DNA of 64,000 bases, taken from Bradyrhizobium sp. Ec3.3 (GTDB taxonomy: Bacteria; Pseudomonadota; Alphaproteobacteria; Rhizobiales; Xanthobacteraceae). The stretch is from positions 24,644 through 88,643 of the forward strand of contig NZ_AXAS01000043.1 in assembly GCF_000472925.1 (NCBI RefSeq), given 5' to 3'. Shown here in pieces: positions 43,695-51,111 of this stretch. Made by a program: the position numbers and the translations under genes. Position 1 is the stretch's first letter, and the number at the start of each line of letters is the position of its first letter. Below the pieces are notes generated by a model. That model was not told the origin of the DNA. It did no database searches and saw only the letters and a program-made list of their open reading frames with translations.

Positions 43695-44492
43695 TCAGCC
43701 GAGGGCGCCGACCTCGAACACCTCCCCGTCATAGCCGGCCTCGCGGGGGATGCGGAGCTGGCGACCCGTTTCAGTCTTCGTCATCACCGGCATCACCGTG
43801 ACGATGGACATGCCGCGGGCATGCTCGAGAGCGGACGTCACCGTCGGCTGCTTGGCGAGCCGGATCAGATTGCGTGTCGTCGGGAACGGCAACTTGAACC
43901 GGCCGCTATCGCCGCCCGCCACGGCTTCGCGCGGGGAGACCCAGATCGAATCCGTCGACTCCCTTCCGTCATGGGCGCCGAGCTGATCGGGCGGCGCGGC
44001 GGCGAGGAAGAACCAGGTGTCGAAGCGCTTTGGCATGCCCTCCGGCGTGATCCAGTGCGCATAGGGCACCAGAGCATCGAGCACAAGCTGGAGGCCGTTG
44101 TCGGAGAGGATGCTGAGGAAGCTGATTTTGTGCTCGTTGAGCGCAACGCGATGAGCGTCCGCGATCGCGCCGGCACGCTTGGCGTCGACCGGCGCGGAGG
44201 AGCCCTTCTCCCGCGCCAGCAGGATGCCGCTCTCCTCGAACGTCTCGCGGATCGCGGCGATCCGGAAGCCGAGATCGTCTTCCGAAAGCCCCTCGCCGCC
44301 CGCGTAAAGCGCAGGCCGCGCGATGATCTCCTTGTCGCCGGCATCGACGCTGCCGCCGGGAAACACCAGCGCGCCCGAGTTGAACTCGATCTGATGGTGA
44401 CGCACCATCATGAAGACTTCGACCTCCTTGGCTGCGCCGTCGCGCAGCAGGAGGATCGTGGACGCAGGGCGTGATGCAGCGGCTTCAAGCAT
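43695..44492 (-). CDS. NUDIX-family hydrolase
   Basis: A 265-residue protein. The Nudix box is spread over GGSVDAGDKEI near residue 55 and RIAAIRETFEESGILLA near residue 80, giving the RExxEExG metal site as RETFEESG, with an insertion between the Gly part and the REx part. Such long NUDIX proteins with an internal insertion hydrolyse CoA or nucleotide derivatives. ATG 44492 lies 4 bases after the stop of the DapA-like gene, so they are probably co-transcribed. The frame is open further upstream, but inside that gene. Confidence 0.85.
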   Translation of the reverse strand: MLEAAASRPASTILLLRDGAAKEVEVFMMVRHHQIEFNSGALVFPGGSVDAGDKEIIARPALYAGGEGLSEDDLGFRIAAIRETFEESGILLAREKGSSAPVDAKRAGAIADAHRVALNEHKISFLSILSDNGLQLVLDALVPYAHWITPEGMPKRFDTWFFLAAAPPDQLGAHDGRESTDSIWVSPREAVAGGDSGRFKLPFPTTRNLIRLAKQPTVTSALEHARGMSIVTVMPVMTKTETGRQLRIPREAGYDGEVFEVGALG

Positions 44493-44496
44493 GCAA

Positions 44497-45450
44497 CTAA
44501 CCTGCTGCGCTCGATTGCGGCTGGAGATTGGCGCGCTTGTCGATGCGGGCCACGCGCGACAGCAGATACTCGACCTCCGCTTTCGCCGCCGGCGTGATGG
44601 TCGCGCCGGGCTTGCGCTGCGCGCTGGAGGCGATGATGCCGCGCTTCTGGAGCACGTATTTGCGCACCGCAAGGCCGGCGCCCGGCTGCTGCTCGTAACG
44701 GATCAGCGGCAGATGGGCGTCGAACAGATCATGCGCGGCATCGCGCTTGCCTTCCTTGGAGAGGCGCACGACGTCGATCAGGAGCTCGGGGAAGGCATAG
44801 CCGGTCATTGCACCGTCGGCGCCGCGCTCCATCTCGAAGTCCAGGAACATGCCGCCATTGCCGCAGAGGATTGAGAGCGGCCGCAGCGAGCCGTCCTTCT
44901 GGAAGTTGCGCAAGGTTGAAATCTTCTCTAGCCCCGGCCAGTCCTCGTGCTTGAGCATCACGCAGTTCGGATTGTCCATGACGATCTTGCGGATCACTGC
45001 GGGGGTGAACACAACGGAGAGCGTCAGCGGATAATCCTGAAGCACCCACGGCACGTCGGGCCCGATCGCTTCGGCCGCCTGCTTGAAATAGCCGGTGATC
45101 TGATCGTCGGTGCGCAAGGACGGCGGCGGCGCAATCATCACGCCGGCGGCCCCCGCATCCATCGAGGCACGCGCCAGCGAGCGCATGGTGGCAAAGCCCG
45201 GCGCGGAGACGCCGACGATCACCTGCATCTTCTTCGCCCGCTTGACGAAGCGCACCGCCACCTGCTCGGCCTCGACGGCATCGAGCTTCGGCGCCTCACC
45301 GAGAATGCCGAGCACGGTGACGCCCTCGCAGCCGACCTGCTCGTAGAAATCGGTCAGGCGGTCGATCGAGCGCTCGTCGATCCGGCCGTCATCATGGAAC
45401 GGCGTCGGCGCGATCGCGAAGGTGCCCTTGGCTTCGGCGGTCAGTTTCAT
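44497..45450 (-). CDS. Dihydrodipicolinate synthase / N-acetylneuraminate lyase family protein
   Basis: A 317-residue TIM-barrel class I aldolase. The Schiff-base Lys is in CVMLKHEDWPG near residue 168, the Tyr in LQDYPLTL near residue 140, and GILGEAPKL near residue 50 replaces the usual GTTGE motif. The changed GxxGE motif argues against true DapA; it is more likely a pyruvate-dependent lyase for a sugar acid or aromatic compound. It precedes the NUDIX gene in one transcription unit. A palindromic repeat lies upstream. Confidence 0.87.
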   Translation of the reverse strand: MKLTAEAKGTFAIAPTPFHDDGRIDERSIDRLTDFYEQVGCEGVTVLGILGEAPKLDAVEAEQVAVRFVKRAKKMQVIVGVSAPGFATMRSLARASMDAGAAGVMIAPPPSLRTDDQITGYFKQAAEAIGPDVPWVLQDYPLTLSVVFTPAVIRKIVMDNPNCVMLKHEDWPGLEKISTLRNFQKDGSLRPLSILCGNGGMFLDFEMERGADGAMTGYAFPELLIDVVRLSKEGKRDAAHDLFDAHLPLIRYEQQPGAGLAVRKYVLQKRGIIASSAQRKPGATITPAAKAEVEYLLSRVARIDKRANLQPQSSAAG

Positions 45451-45473
45451 AAGTCCTTATCCTCTGTTCGTCA

Positions 45474-45546
45474 GTCCGGGGCGGCTCGCAGAGCCGAACC
45501 CGGAATCTCTAGGTTCCGGGTTCGATGCTTCGCATCGCCACGGAAC
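45474..45546. repeat. Intergenic palindromic repeat, family A copy 1
   Basis: TCCGGGGCGGCTCGCAGAGC...GAACCCGGAATCT...GGTTCCGGGTTCG...GCTTCGCATCGCC: nested inverted repeats similar to 46459-46547. It lies between two minus-strand genes. Such elements are scattered through Bradyrhizobium genomes; they may act as terminators or message stabilisers. Confidence 0.7.
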
Positions 45547-45555
45547 GACCATGGC

Positions 45556-46434
45556 CTAAAACCGCCGCGCCGACTTCTTGATCTCCTCCTCGGAGAAGAA
45601 GATCTCCGTGGCGTGATCGACGACGTCCTGGGCCTTCCAGCCCGTGTGCGGCGGTTTCCAGCCTTCCATCTCCATCATCCGCATTTCGCGCACGCCGCGC
45701 GGCCCGGACACGCCCAGCACCTTGCCGGTCTGGTCGCCCGACAAATCGCTGACCATGTATAACACGGCCGGCGCGATGCCGTCCGGCCCGAGCGCCGCCG
45801 AGGGGTTCTCCTTATAGCGGGGCAGGTCTGCGGTCATGCGGGTCAGCGCGCCCGGCGCCAGCGTCCAGATCCGGATGTTGTATTTGCGGCCCTCGATCGC
45901 CAGCACGTTGGACAGGCCCCAGATGCCGCCCTTGGCCGCGCCGTAATTGGTCTGGCCGAAATTGCCGATCAGGCCGGAGGTCGAGGAGGTGTTGACGATG
46001 ACGCCTCCGCCATTTTCCCGCATCCAGCGAAACACCGGCAGAGTGCAACAAAAGGTGCCCTTCAGATGCACCTTGATCACCGTATCCCAGTCGGCTTCCG
46101 CAGCCTTGGCAAACGTCTGGTCGCGCAAAATGCCGGCATTGTTGACGAGAATGTCGGCGCGGCCAAAGTGCTTGATGGCGTCGTCGAACACGGACTGACC
46201 GCCTTCCATGGTGGAGATGTCGGCGCCGTTGGCGACCGCACGTCCGCCTTCGGCCTTGATCGCGTCGACCACCTGCTGCGCCATCGACTTGTCGGCGCCG
46301 GAGCCGTCACGGGGACCACCGAGGTCGTTGACGACGACCGCCGCCCCTTCCCGCGCGAACAGCTTTGCGTAGGCCTCACCGAGCCCGCCGCCCGCGCCGG
46401 TGATCAGCGCAACCTTGCCGTCGAGTAGTCCCAT
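45556..46434 (-). CDS. SDR of the (R)-3-hydroxyacyl-CoA dehydrogenase (MFE-2/HSD17B4-like) type
   Basis: A 292-residue SDR. It begins MGLLDGKVALITGAGGGLGE with VVVNDLGG, the signature of the dehydrogenase domain of multifunctional enzyme 2. NNAGILRD is near residue 95, catalytic Ser in VNTSSTSG and the YxxxK as YGAAK near residue 165. The gene next upstream encodes the matching hydratase-2 domain and further upstream lies a thiolase, so it probably performs the dehydrogenation step of a beta-oxidation-like route on an unusual acyl-CoA. Confidence 0.9.
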   Translation of the reverse strand: MGLLDGKVALITGAGGGLGEAYAKLFAREGAAVVVNDLGGPRDGSGADKSMAQQVVDAIKAEGGRAVANGADISTMEGGQSVFDDAIKHFGRADILVNNAGILRDQTFAKAAEADWDTVIKVHLKGTFCCTLPVFRWMRENGGGVIVNTSSTSGLIGNFGQTNYGAAKGGIWGLSNVLAIEGRKYNIRIWTLAPGALTRMTADLPRYKENPSAALGPDGIAPAVLYMVSDLSGDQTGKVLGVSGPRGVREMRMMEMEGWKPPHTGWKAQDVVDHATEIFFSEEEIKKSARRF

Positions 46435-46458
46435 GGTGGCTTCTCCCTGTTTTTTGTT

Positions 46459-46547
46459 GTCATTCCGGGGCAGCGCGCAGCGCTGAACCCGGAATCCAGA
46501 GGTGTGGCGCGAAATTCCGGGTTCGCGCTTCGCGCGCCCCGGAATGA
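46459..46547. repeat. Intergenic palindromic repeat, family A copy 2
   Basis: GTCATTCCGGGGC (46459-46471) is exactly complementary to GCCCCGGAATGAC (46535-46547). Inside are GAACCCGGAATCC and ATTCCGGGTTCGCGCTTCGCGCG, also nested inverted repeats. It is a full-length copy of the element at 45474, between the SDR and hydratase genes. Confidence 0.8.
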
Positions 46548-46557
46548 CGGAGATCAG

Positions 46558-47417
46558 CTAACCCAGCACCGTCTTGCCGTTCTTGATCACGGTGACGCCG
46601 CGCGACTTCACCTTCGCTTCGAAGGAGATCACGTTGCCGTCTTTCCACATGTCCATGGTCACGGTCTCGCCAGGATAGACGGGCGACGAAAACCGCGCGA
46701 TGTGCTGGCGGAAGGCACTTGGCTCATAGTCGGCATAGGTCTGGAGCACGCCGCGGCAGGTGATGCCGTAAGTGCACATGCCGTGCAGGATCGGCCGAGG
46801 GAAGCCGGCCTTCCTGGCGAACTCGGGATCGCGTGCAACGGGTTGCGGTCGCCGCAGAGGCGATAGACCAGCGCCTGGTCGGGGCGCGTGGAGATGTCGA
46901 CAGTTCTATCCGGCGCGCGCGACGGGATCTTGTGCGGATCGGGCTGGGTCAGGTTCGGCCCGCCAAAGCCGCCGTCGCCGCGGGCAAAGCGCGAAGCGAC
47001 GAGGGTCGCGAGCTTCTCGCCCTTCTCGTTCTTCAGCACGGTCTGGTGACTGATCACCACGCCCTTGTCCTTGCCCTTGTCGTAGACCTCGAGCACCGAG
47101 GAGTCGGCGGTGATGTGAGCCGCAGGCGGCAGCGGCTGGTGGAAGGTGATGTCGCGCTCACCATCGACCACCATGACGCGGTTCAGATTCATCTCGCCCG
47201 GCCCCGAGCCCCACGCCGCGACGGACGCAAACGTCGGCACCACCTTGAGCGGCCGCGGGGTCAGCGTGCCCTCGTTGACGAACGCGAGCTCATTCTCGTC
47301 CATGGGATCAGCACCGAGCCCGATGCCATAGGCGTACAGCATCACCTCGCGATCGCTGTAGGCGTATTTCTGGCCGAGGTTTTTGAGGGCTTTGAGCTCT
47401 TCGTATCTCGCCGACAT
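46558..47417 (-). pseudogene. MaoC/hydratase-2 (MFE-2 type enoyl-CoA hydratase) gene with a single-base frameshift
   Basis: Starting ATG 47417 the product follows the hydratase-2 double-hot-dog layout (MSARYEELKALKNLGQKYAY; ADSSVLEVYDKGKDKGVVIS; ALVYRLCGDRNPLHA). Right after the catalytic motif GDRNPLHA the frame goes wrong; the expected sequence DPEFARKAGFPRPILHGMCT resumes in the next frame and runs to the stop at 46558 (TVIKNGKTVLG). One base is missing near 46830-46833, in GCACGCGATCCC. Either the gene is freshly broken or the base is a sequencing error. It sits between the MFE-2-like SDR and the OB-fold/thiolase pair. Confidence 0.85.
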
Positions 47418-47468
47418 GTTTCCAGTTTCCTCCCGGCTCTCTCTGCGAACAGCGGCGCTCATCGATGT

Positions 47469-47613
47469 GCCCTCTCCCCTTGTGGGAGAGGGCGGCGAGA
47501 GCCGCGCAACAAACTCTTTTTGGGTGAGGGGTTGCCTCCACACAGAAACTCTCCCCGCGGAGAGATACCCCTCATCCGGCGCTGCGCGCCACCTTCTCCC
47601 ACAAGGGGAGAAG
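47469..47613. repeat. Intergenic palindromic repeat, family B
   Basis: TCTCCCCTTGTGGGAGA (47473-47489) is the reverse complement of TCTCCCACAAGGGGAGA (47596-47612). Between them are CTCTTTTTGGGTGAGGG and CCCTCATCCGGCGCTGCGCG. The whole forms a large cruciform-like repeat between hydratase and OB-fold genes. Confidence 0.75.
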
Positions 47614-47621
47614 GGAAGAAG

Positions 47622-48011
47622 CTAGACCGGCGTGAAGAACGGCAGCGGTGCGCCGTCGGTGGACTTCCACACCACCTTCACCTTCTGCCCGATCTTCAGC
47701 GTCGTCAGATCACAATCGACGAAGTTGGTCTGGAGCGACGGGCCCTCCTTCAGCGTGACATAGCCGATCGCATAGGGCCCGGTCGGCGACTTCCGCATCA
47801 GGCTGTAGGTGTAGATCGTACCCTCACCCGAACTCTCCTCCCAATCCGTCTTGTCGGAGAAGCAGAACGGGCAGATCGCGCGCGGGAAGTAGTGCGCTTC
47901 GCCGCAAGACGTGCAGCGCTTGATCATGAACTTGCCTTGGCGAGCCGCTTCCCAGAACGGCGCGGTCTCCGCGTTTGTCACCGGGGCTGGATACTTCTTC
48001 GCTTCGCTCAT
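47622..48011 (-). CDS. Zn-ribbon/OB-fold protein (DUF35), thiolase partner
   Basis: A 129-residue protein. An N-terminal rubredoxin-like Zn ribbon has two CxxC pairs (KRCTSCGEAHYF and PRAICPFCFSDK), followed by an OB fold (GTIYTYSLMRKSPTGPYAIG; GQKVKVVWKSTDG). DUF35 proteins bind acyl-CoA and form a complex with SCP2-type thiolases encoded beside them. ATG 48011 shares one base with the thiolase stop, so the two are translationally coupled. Confidence 0.9.
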   Translation of the reverse strand: MSEAKKYPAPVTNAETAPFWEAARQGKFMIKRCTSCGEAHYFPRAICPFCFSDKTDWEESSGEGTIYTYSLMRKSPTGPYAIGYVTLKEGPSLQTNFVDCDLTTLKIGQKVKVVWKSTDGAPLPFFTPV

Positions 48012-49168
48012 CACACGCGCTCCAGAATGGCCGTCGAGGCGGCATGGCGGACGCCCAACAATCCGCCGGTGCCGTGGGCGATGGCGAGATCGCAATTCGG
48101 CACCTGCACCTTCGGATGCGCCTCGCCGCGCAGCTGCCTGACGGCCTCGATGATCTTGGTCATGCCGCCGCGGTTGACGGGATGATTGCTGCAGAGGCCG
48201 CCGCCATCGGTGTTGAACGGCAGCTTGCCGACGCCCGAGATCAGATTGCCGTCGGCGACGAATTTTCCGCCCTCGCCCTTCTTGCAGAAGCCGAGGTCCT
48301 CGAGCTGCATGAGCACCGTGATGGTGAAGCTGTCGTAGATCGAGGCGTATTTGATGTCCTTCGGCGTGATGCCCGCTTCCTCGAAGGCTCGCGGGCCGGA
48401 CCACACGCCGGCGGAGTAAGTGAGATCGAGATCCTTGCCGCCGCGTGGCCCCTTCATCGCTTCGCCATGGCCGATCAGGCGCACCTGCGGCTTCTTCAGG
48501 CTCTTGGCAATCTCCGGCGTCGTCACGATCAGCGCGCCGCCGCCGTCGGAGACGACGCAGCAATCCATCCGGTGCAGCGGATCGGAGATCATCGGCGAGT
48601 TCAGCACGTCCTCGACGGTGACGACGTCCTTCAGCATCGCATGCGGATTGTATTGCGCGTGATGGGAGGCTGCGACCTTGATCCAGGCGAGCTGCTCTGA
48701 GGTGGTGCCATAGTCGTGCATGTGGCGCATGGCACACATGCCATAGGCATTGTGGGTGGTCGCGCCATAAGCGGACTCGAAATCGAGCTCGGCGCCGGCC
48801 GCGCGCGGCGGCATCGGGCCGGTGCGCGGCTTGCCGGCGAGCGTGATCAGCGCGACCGAGCATTTTCCCGCAGCGATCGCCTCGGCCGCGTGACCGAGAT
48901 GAATGATGTAGGAACAGCCGCCGGTTTCGGTGGAATCGACATGGCGCAGCTTCTTGGTGTTCAGGCCGAGATAATCGACCATCGGCCAGGCGCCGCCGGG
49001 CGCATCGCCGGCGCAGAAATAGCCGTCAACGTCGTCCTTGCTGAGCCCGGCATCCTCGATCGCGCCCTTTGCGACCTCGGCGTGGAGCTGCGCGGTGGAT
49101 TTGTCCGGCGCATGCCGGGTCGGGTGCTCAAAAATCCCGGCAATGTAGGCCTTGCCCTTGATGGTCAA
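48011..49168 (-). CDS. SCP2-type thiolase (acetyl-CoA acetyltransferase family)
   Basis: A 385-residue thiolase-fold protein beginning TIKGKAYIAGIFEHPTRHAP. VDSTETGGCSYIIHL near residue 87 holds the nucleophile region (Cys in GGCS), and the C-terminal HGTGG and the NHPVNRGG motif correspond to SCP2-thiolases lacking the second Cys. Start TTG 49168 follows GGAGA at good spacing and gives the usual N-terminus; an ATG further upstream would run through repeat DNA. With the DUF35 protein it would perform the thiolytic or retro-aldol step of acyl-CoA side-chain breakdown. Confidence 0.9.
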   Translation of the reverse strand: MTIKGKAYIAGIFEHPTRHAPDKSTAQLHAEVAKGAIEDAGLSKDDVDGYFCAGDAPGGAWPMVDYLGLNTKKLRHVDSTETGGCSYIIHLGHAAEAIAAGKCSVALITLAGKPRTGPMPPRAAGAELDFESAYGATTHNAYGMCAMRHMHDYGTTSEQLAWIKVAASHHAQYNPHAMLKDVVTVEDVLNSPMISDPLHRMDCCVVSDGGGALIVTTPEIAKSLKKPQVRLIGHGEAMKGPRGGKDLDLTYSAGVWSGPRAFEEAGITPKDIKYASIYDSFTITVLMQLEDLGFCKKGEGGKFVADGNLISGVGKLPFNTDGGGLCSNHPVNRGGMTKIIEAVRQLRGEAHPKVQVPNCDLAIAHGTGGLLGVRHAASTAILERV

Positions 49169-49622
49169 GTCGAGTCTCCGCTGGCGTTTCTTCTTGCAAG
49201 GTTTTTCTGACGCGCTGCGGCGGCCTTGGCAAGCGCGGAAATATTCCGTGTCGCGAGAGCGCAGCGGGTGGGCGCAAGTGCACCGAACTCCCGTGTCCCG
49301 GACGCGCTGCAACGCGCCAGCGTTGCTGCGCAGAGCCGGGACCCACGCCGCCACGCGGATCATTGCAACATGGGCCCCGGCTCTGCAGCGCACCGCTTCT
49401 GGACGATGCTTCGCATCGCCAGGGAAGCGCTGCGCTGCGTCCGGGGCACGAGAGCTTCGTGCCAAGTCGTACAGGTGATTTGCCCGACGGCACAAGTGAT
49501 TTCTTTTTTATCGAAATGAAGCCCGTTTTATCGAAATCAACCCCATGCAAAGTAGCGGTGGTGTGTGTTGCCGGCCTGGGCAGCACAACGAATAGTACCC
49601 CTCCCGGTGAACCGGCTCGCAC
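49169..49622. repeat. Intergenic repetitive sequence, no gene
   Basis: 454 bp of GC-rich nested inverted repeats (CCGGGACCCACGC, GGGGCCCATGTTGC, GATGCTTCGCATCGCC, TCCGGGGCACGAGAG), ending in an AT-rich stretch with two GTGATTT words and TTTTTTATCGAAATGAAG. The composition resembles repeated extragenic elements of bradyrhizobia. I see no gene with a ribosome binding site. Confidence 0.5.
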
Positions 49623-50111
49623 GTGGCGACCACAAATGGCACCGGCCGACGCCATCACCGCGCGAGGGAGGCTGCACTGACCAAGGCTTCGATCGGCATT
49701 TTCTGCATCGGCGTGATCCTGCTGTTGGCCTCACGCGGCCAGGCGATCGCCGAGGACGTTCGCGTGAAGGGCTGCTTCGATCGCAGGTCGAACGCCGAGC
49801 AGCGCGACTGCCTCCACGATCTCTATCGCGCAGCGCAGGCCGAGCTCGACCAACTTTATCGGCAAACGATCGAGGACAAGACCGTTCGGGAAGCCGAAGC
49901 GCGGGCGCAAAATCCGTTGCCGCCGGGCTCCAGCTGGGCCGAGCGGATTGCCGCGAGTCAGAAGGCTTGGGAAGGCTATCGCGAAGCCGAGTGTTGGGGC
50001 GTCGTGGGACAGCCCGGCGGCTCGGGAAGCCGAACCTGGGCGTATGGCTGCCTCGCGGAGAAGACGTTCGAGCGGATCAGCGAACTGAAGGTGCCGTTCG
50101 ATCAGCGATAA
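49623..50111 (+). CDS. Exported protein with LprI-type (DUF1311) domain
   Basis: A frame of 162 residues. A hydrophobic signal segment (ASIGIFCIGVILLLASRGQA) is followed by the DUF1311 pattern: GCFDRRSNAEQRDCLHDLYR, QLYRQTIED, then WAERIAASQKAWEGYREAEC and YGCLAEKTFERISEL. Four spaced cysteines are typical. Some relatives inhibit lysozyme. The start is uncertain: GTG 49623 is the only common start upstream of the signal segment, while GGGAGG at 49668 would favour a start near 49680. Cell location is periplasm. Confidence 0.7.
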   Translation: MATTNGTGRRHHRAREAALTKASIGIFCIGVILLLASRGQAIAEDVRVKGCFDRRSNAEQRDCLHDLYRAAQAELDQLYRQTIEDKTVREAEARAQNPLPPGSSWAERIAASQKAWEGYREAECWGVVGQPGGSGSRTWAYGCLAEKTFERISELKVPFDQR

Positions 50112-50127
50112 TATCCAAGCTTCAAAG

Positions 50128-50706
50128 TTACTGGCAGGGCTCTGGCTCAAGGACCATGGGCTTGAAACCCGTCGACAGCCAAATGACTTTGCCGGCCTGC
50201 GTGTTGAAGAGGATGGAGCGTTTGTGGTCGAGACTCTCCACCTCGATCAGATATTCAGGAGAATATTCGCTCGTCGCGCTCTTCGGATTCTGCTCTGTCT
50301 TGGTGTCGGCCGTATCGCTTCCGCCGCGATCATAGAAGCCCAAAGTCTTCTTCACCTGCCCATAAGCAACACGGATGTCGTCCTCCGTGGCGCCAATTCC
50401 AAGGCCGTGCGTGTCAGCCACCTGAGGCACCTTCCCATCCGAGTTATAAACCTGGATGACGGTGATCCTGCCGTGCTCAATGACGTAACCCAGGCCCGGG
50501 TCCTGTCCGTCGGCGCGCCAGGTCACGTAGCATTGGTCATCTTTGAAGGGGAGTTGCCGAGGCAGCAGCTTTGTCTTCAGCGCTTGCTCGGCCGCTTTCA
50601 CGTCCATGCCCAGGCGGACCGGACCGACGCCCTCCCACGACAAGGTTTCGGCAGCGGCCGGCGTCGTCAGCAGCCAGGCTGACATCATCAACAACGCACG
50701 CCGCAT
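50128..50706 (-). CDS. Exported hypothetical protein
   Basis: A 192-residue protein with a clear signal peptide (MRRALLMMSAWLLTTPAAAE). The mature part has two repeats of a G-x-x-x-x-G-M/A pattern (GPVRLGMDVKAAEQAL; GLGIGATEDDIRVAYG) that looks like the small alpha/beta domain of exported proteins with SmpA-like or BamE-like folds. Two cysteines (DQCYVTW, PEPCQ) may pair. Function unknown. It converges with the DUF1311 gene. Confidence 0.7.
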   Translation of the reverse strand: MRRALLMMSAWLLTTPAAAETLSWEGVGPVRLGMDVKAAEQALKTKLLPRQLPFKDDQCYVTWRADGQDPGLGYVIEHGRITVIQVYNSDGKVPQVADTHGLGIGATEDDIRVAYGQVKKTLGFYDRGGSDTADTKTEQNPKSATSEYSPEYLIEVESLDHKRSILFNTQAGKVIWLSTGFKPMVLEPEPCQ

Positions 50707-50745
50707 TCACTCCCCCCGAAGCCCGGTATCGATCGCGATCAACTT

Positions 50746-50833
50746 GTAGCCCGCATGGAGCGAAGCGCAATCCGGGGTCGTCACCCGCGGATGCATTCAG
50801 CCCGGATTACGCTTGCAGCGAAATCCGGGCTAC
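50746..50833. repeat. Intergenic palindromic repeat, family C
   Basis: GTAGCCCG (50746-50753) is the reverse complement of CGGGCTAC (50826-50833). Internal CAATCCGGGG and CCCGGATTACGC arms complete a nested palindrome between two minus-strand genes; it runs 4 bases into the end of the downstream gene. Confidence 0.7.
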
Positions 50834-51099
50834 GGGGCCTTTGCCCTCCGATAGAGCAGGTCCAGCGCCGGACGCACAAAGCATCCGAGGAATGCGCCCA
50901 GCAGGCAAAGGGCGGCAATTTCGTTGTCCCACCTGAATCCGGCATGGGCCACCGCGCGAACCATCAGGACGTAGATCGCCAAGACAAGCCCGCCCGCGAA
51001 CAAGACTCTCTCCCAAAAAAGCCTGGTTAGCGAGCAGATGACTCCGCACACGAAACCGAACGACAATTCGATCCAGTGGAGAGCCAGCCACTCGCTCAT
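50830..51099 (-). CDS. Small membrane protein, hypothetical
   Basis: An 89-residue protein with three hydrophobic segments (LSFGFVCGVICSLTRLF, VLFAGGLVLAIYVLMV, IAALCLLGAFLGCFV) and a basic C-terminus (DLLYRRAKAP). It ends inside palindromic repeat C. It lies 12 bp downstream of the indolepyruvate oxidoreductase stop, on the same strand, and may be co-transcribed. Function unknown. Confidence 0.65.
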   Translation of the reverse strand: MSEWLALHWIELSFGFVCGVICSLTRLFWERVLFAGGLVLAIYVLMVRAVAHAGFRWDNEIAALCLLGAFLGCFVRPALDLLYRRAKAP

Positions 51100-51111
51100 C
51101 AGGTGACCGCC

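Noticed and set aside
46833..48185. 450-codon plus-strand open frame over the hydratase and OB-fold genes
   Set aside because: It crosses two minus-strand genes and palindromic repeat B and has no recognisable product.
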